Of a DNA stretch of 64,000 nucleotides, positions 60,960 to 64,000 are shown piece by piece. Made by a program: the position numbers and the translations under genes. Origin of the DNA: Agapetus fuscipes (taxonomy: Eukaryota; Arthropoda; Insecta; Trichoptera; Glossosomatidae). Location of the stretch: NCBI GenBank assembly GCA_951799405.1, contig OX637343.1:8122001-8186000 (forward strand). Direction: 5' to 3'. The notes beneath the pieces are model-generated. The model ran no database searches, was not told where the DNA came from, and saw only the letters and a list, made by a program, of their open reading frames with translations. Every line of letters begins with the position of its first letter. The first letter of the stretch is position 1.

Positions 60960-61165
60960 TTTTTATAAAAATAAATTTGTGAAGAGGAATACAATTCACC
61001 AACCTATTTTGCCTGGTCAGTTGTCTTCATGCAAAAGCAGCAGCTTGTGTGCATGCAACGTCATCTGAACCAGGGTCAATGTTATGGTCAAAGGGGCCAG
61101 CCGTGGCTCGAACCAACGTTATCTGAACCAAATACGCTAGCTGAACAAGCGTCTTGACCGCCGTG
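60960..61165 (-). mobile_element. SINE3, minus strand
   Basis: The minus strand starts GGTGCTATGGCCACGGCGGT, has a B box GGTTCGAGCC and the 3' part GAATTGTATTCCTCTTCACA, as in the copy at 18467. Confidence 0.6.
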
Positions 61166-61169
61166 GCCA

Positions 61170-62083
61170 TAGCACCGTCTTCTTCATTAATTTAAGATTC
61201 TTTTTATTTAGCCTTCTTTTTTATTTTCTTTTTCATCATCAAATCTTCTTCGTTATGTCAGACGTTACATTATTTTTTACACTAAGTATGGGCAACCTTT
61301 ACTGCTCCGTCATTACCTTACATTAGGTCAGCCAGTGAGCAGCTTGTTGGGCAGACTGGACAGATACGAAGATGATTCATGGACTGTTGAGCTCCCCATT
61401 GGCATGTCATTGTCGAATGTGGAACCTCATTCAGAAGCTTGAAATAAAATTATTTTGCATAGTAAGTACTGTTTTATTGTAAATGGTATCCACATATAAT
61501 CCACACTTAGGTACCTATGCATAATGAAGATCTATTCATCCAAACGCTGGTTTATTGAAATGATAAAGAATTTTTGCCAATCACAGTTATATTCTTCAAA
61601 AAAGGAAGATTAATTTTATACCTAGCAAGGAAATTTCGAATTAAATTTTATAGTTTTTATTACGGCAATATTAAAAATATTGGTAGTATTGGCGCTCTAG
61701 GAAAGTTTTCAAAAAGCTCTATGCAAAAAGCGAACAATTTGACACTGGCGCTCTTGCTGTACGCCGGAATCCGCTACAAAGAAGAAGAAAAACAAAGCGA
61801 TTGCATCTGTCAAAATGACATTTTGACACCTGTGGCCTGCTATAATATTATCTGCATAATATTATCGTGTTTTGCCTTTTTTGATAATGAACATTGCCGA
61901 ATTAAATTGACAGATAATAATGAAGTAACAAAATGGCACATTCACTTTTTTCTTTAATTGAAAAATAGTGCTCAGTTGACAGCAAAGATTTAAATTTATT
62001 ATTGTTGTATACTTACCTACCACATTACCTACTTACATTTTGGTACTTACTGAACTTCTGTTTGAAATTTGAAATATTCTAAA
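61170..62083. other. Upstream region of the acetyltransferase gene
   Basis: I see no repeat or exon here. A 127-codon open frame at 61574-61957 has no recognisable domain and is not claimed as a gene. The promoter and 5' UTR of the next gene should lie towards the right end. Confidence 0.35.
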
Positions 62084-62167
62084 ATGGCAGAGTCTGGAGC
62101 AGCTATAAAAATGGAGATCCGACAGGCGAAATCAGAAGATATGCCTGCTGTCATGGATATGATTCAG
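62084..62167 (+). CDS. Diamine acetyltransferase exon 1
   Basis: The ATG in AAAATGGCAG opens the frame MAESGAAIKMEIRQAKSEDM and PAVMDMIQ, matching the start of the GNAT fold (IRxA...D...I). Donor CAG|GTTGTC, phase 0 (28 codons). Confidence 0.85.
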
Positions 62168-62442
62168 GTTGTCTCATATTTTTTGGTATTTTGCCTGTTA
62201 ACTTTTCTTGCAAAGAGGTACATATGGGTACCTACATACCTGCCAGCTTGACTTTGTAAGTACCTACTTACTCCATGAACAAGTTTGCAAGGACCTAAAA
62301 AATGACGGTTGATCTGTAATGTTGGTCTCTATGGCTTTTGAATTCAATATGTTTATTTTACTTTTTATTATGCTAATTACAGTATGATATAGATGTATTT
62401 AAATAATTTAGTTTATTATAATATTTTGAAAAAAAATTGCAG

Positions 62443-62494
62443 GAGTTGGCCGATTTTGAAAAGATGTCAGATGGACCAAAAATCAATGCAGAAG
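62443..62494 (+). CDS. Diamine acetyltransferase exon 2
   Basis: Acceptor TTGCAG, donor GTAACG; phase 0 in, phase 1 out. It encodes ELADFEKMSDGPKINAE, matching the ELAxYE segment of the SSAT family. Confidence 0.88.
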
Positions 62495-62639
62495 GTAACG
62501 TTACATTGAAATTAAAATCTTTTCAATAGACTCGGCACAAATTTCATAGACAAAATAATTGTGTCATGTCACACAGCCGGGGCAAACTAACATTTTGTGT
62601 GCAAATCAGAATTAACTTTAAAATGAATAACACGTTTCG

Positions 62640-62755
62640 GTTATTTGATGAACCTTATAAGACAATTTTCTCAATTCTCAATGTTACGTTGACGTAGTAG
62701 CCGACGTCTTGATGAGGCACCTTTTCTGCATGACAATTGAGGATGAACTGATTTT
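62640..62755 (+). repeat. Family I repeat fragment
   Basis: GACGTAGTAGCCGACGTCTT and GACAATTGAGGATGAACTG resemble 35581-35660, where a perfect 18-bp palindrome is present. Confidence 0.45.
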
Positions 62756-62771
62756 CAGGCGTCAATCACAA

Positions 62772-63020
62772 CTTCCTTGACTTATAGGTTAGAATGAGGC
62801 TTACCACCCATACTGTAAAAAATGGTTCACTTTGCCAAAGTCATCCTTGTTTTAGAGAAGGTCGGCAAGAGTTGCAGGGCTTGCGTTCATTTGAAATTGG
62901 GTTTTGAAGTTTTAAGTCCACATGTGACATGTGTAGCGCGAACTTATACGTATCTGCGTATGGGAATGCATTTAATAAGAATCTTAAATATTGTTTTTGC
63001 AACTTAGATTAAAGATTGTA
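62772..63020 (+). repeat. REP-E copy in acetyltransferase intron 2
   Basis: Near full length, from TTCCTTGACTTATAGGTTAG to TTTGCAACTTAGATTAAAGA. Confidence 0.85.
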
Positions 63021-63096
63021 GATAAGATTTAATAATGAAGTAAGTGCTGGTTTCCAGCTTACTTATACATTTACTTATCATTTGTTGTTTTTTTAG

Positions 63097-63326
63097 TTTT
63101 AAAGAGAGACTTTGAAGCAGACCCGCCATTTTTTAAATGCATAGTGACAGAGGTTACCAGACATGGAGAAGGTGGCGTTCCCGTAAATATGCTGATTGGT
63201 TACATGATCTACTTTTACACATACTCCACGTGGGAAGGCAAGTCCATGATGCTGGAGGACATCTATGTGAAACCTGAGTACAGATCTGTGGGGACGGGGA
63301 AATCAATGGTTCAGTATCTGGCCAAG
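63097..63326 (+). CDS. Diamine acetyltransferase exon 3: acetyl-CoA binding core
   Basis: Acceptor TTTTAG, donor GTAATA; phase 1 in, phase 0 out. It encodes GYMIYFYTYSTWEGKSMMLE and DIYVKPEYRSVGTGKSMVQY. These are the central strand and the R-x-x-G-x-G acetyl-CoA loop (RSVGTG) of GNAT enzymes. Confidence 0.93.
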
Positions 63327-63362
63327 GTAATAATAATCTATCATCTAAGTTGTAAAGAGATA

Positions 63363-63805
63363 CATCGACGGTTAAAAGAAAATAGGGCATAATAAGCTAC
63401 GTTTTGGTCAAAAATGAGTTATGAATGCTATCCTCATAGAGTAATAATATACTACTCTATGGCTATCCTACTTAAAAAATTCCACTCTTTGCAATGCGCT
63501 CACTCCCATGGCGCGACAATGACTTTTTTTGTCTTTTATGCCCTAGCAAAAAAACTAAATTTTCAAAGTATTGTTTTGAAATAACCAATGAAATTTTTGG
63601 CCTTTTTTTCCTAAAGACGCTTGTGACATAAATAGAAATGCCAATAAATGCCTTTATTTTTTTTAATTATAGAGTGGTTTTATTTTAACAATATGATAAA
63701 AAATAAAAAAGTTAAGTCAACTTCTCTGCAATCTTAAACTTTAAACTGCTCTCCTGAACAATTTAGTTTATGTCACTTCTACCCTATATCCTTTTAACTG
63801 TCGAT
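63363..63805 (+). mobile_element. Family F inverted-repeat element
   Basis: The ends ATCGACGGTTAAAAG and CTTTTAACTGTCGAT are inverted copies with one mismatch. The interior matches the copy at 26356 and lacks its double hairpin. It lies in acetyltransferase intron 3. Confidence 0.75.
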
Positions 63806-63930
63806 ATTATCATTTAAATTTCATACTAAATTCATGCCCACAAACAGGCACGTGTAAGTTCGTCAAGGGATTATTATGTGAATGTGTCAAATGACCGTAA
63901 CTCTAGTTTAAATTGTCATCATCATTCCAG

Positions 63931-64000
63931 CAATGTCTCCAGCTGCAGTGCTCCCGCCTGGACTTCCACGTGCTGAAGTGGAACCCCGCTCGCAGCTTCT
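63931..64000 (+). CDS. Diamine acetyltransferase exon 4, cut by the window end
   Basis: Acceptor TTCCAG, phase 0. It encodes QCLQLQCSRLDFHVLKWN and PARSF, matching the C-rich strand and V..WN..A..FY segment of the SSAT family, and runs off the window. Confidence 0.9.

Larger units (their letters stand above)
62084..64000 (+). other. Gene span: diamine N-acetyltransferase (SSAT family), 3' truncated by window
   Basis: Four exons joined in frame give about 144 residues of a GNAT-fold acetyltransferase resembling spermidine/spermine (or thialysine) N-acetyltransferase. That enzyme transfers acetyl from acetyl-CoA to polyamine-type amines in the cytosol. The family is about 170 residues long, so roughly one short exon is missing beyond 64000. 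Confidence 0.9.

Noticed and set aside
61574..61957. 127-codon open frame on the plus strand
   Set aside because: No domain, no splice context, AT-rich and no repeat of the frame elsewhere; length is within chance for this composition.

Overview
This is a eukaryotic, arthropod-type (most likely insect, possibly hemipteran) genomic window. It is AT-rich, with GC-richer exons, GT-AG introns of about 0.1-8 kb, tRNA-derived SINEs and many short inverted-repeat DNA transposons. No rRNA gene, genuine tRNA gene, operon or CRISPR array is visible. The organism assignment is inference from gene content and repeat style only.

Three plus-strand protein-coding genes can be assembled by matching splice phases. 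(1) 26927-39669: the 3' part of a single-pass transmembrane cadherin, 14 exons, 2282 nt, in frame across every junction, with two possible C-terminal tails. (2) 48236-59838: a complete secreted C-type-lectin-domain protein of 332 aa in four coding exons, whose 8.1-kb first intron carries a full LTR retrotransposon. (3) 62084 to the window end: the first four exons of a diamine (spermidine/spermine-type) N-acetyltransferase, cut off by the window edge.

Two intact Ty3/Gypsy-type LTR retrotransposons dominate the coding capacity. Element 1 (9344-15172) has by-eye identical 262-bp LTRs, a GTAC target duplication, a Lys-type primer binding site, a gag with three zinc knuckles and a pol reached by a textbook A AAA AAC -1 frameshift site. 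Element 2 (49264-56424) has about 474-bp LTRs with three differences, a GTAT target duplication, a gag with an N-terminal SAP-like motif and a repetitive coiled coil, and an unusual pol. After integrase, this pol carries a macrodomain resembling the TARG1/OARD1 ADP-ribose glycohydrolase family, with the two recalled catalytic positions replaced, followed by a CCCH zinc finger. I regard this as the most interesting system in the window.

The remainder (1-26.9 kb, introns, 40-48 kb, 60-62 kb) is a dense mosaic of repeats named here for convenience: SINE1 (tRNA head; tails shared with LINE-1 or LINE-2), SINE2, SINE3, REP-E (about 15 copies), REP-A (1-2 kb with internal microsatellites), MITE-A (about 290 bp, 3-bp target duplication), MITE-B (TA target duplication), hAT-like elements with 8-bp target duplications, foldback elements and the 3' ends of several LINE families. 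Several insertions are nested, and paralogous empty sites within the same window let their order be read directly. All repeat boundaries were made by eye and are approximate unless a target duplication is given.
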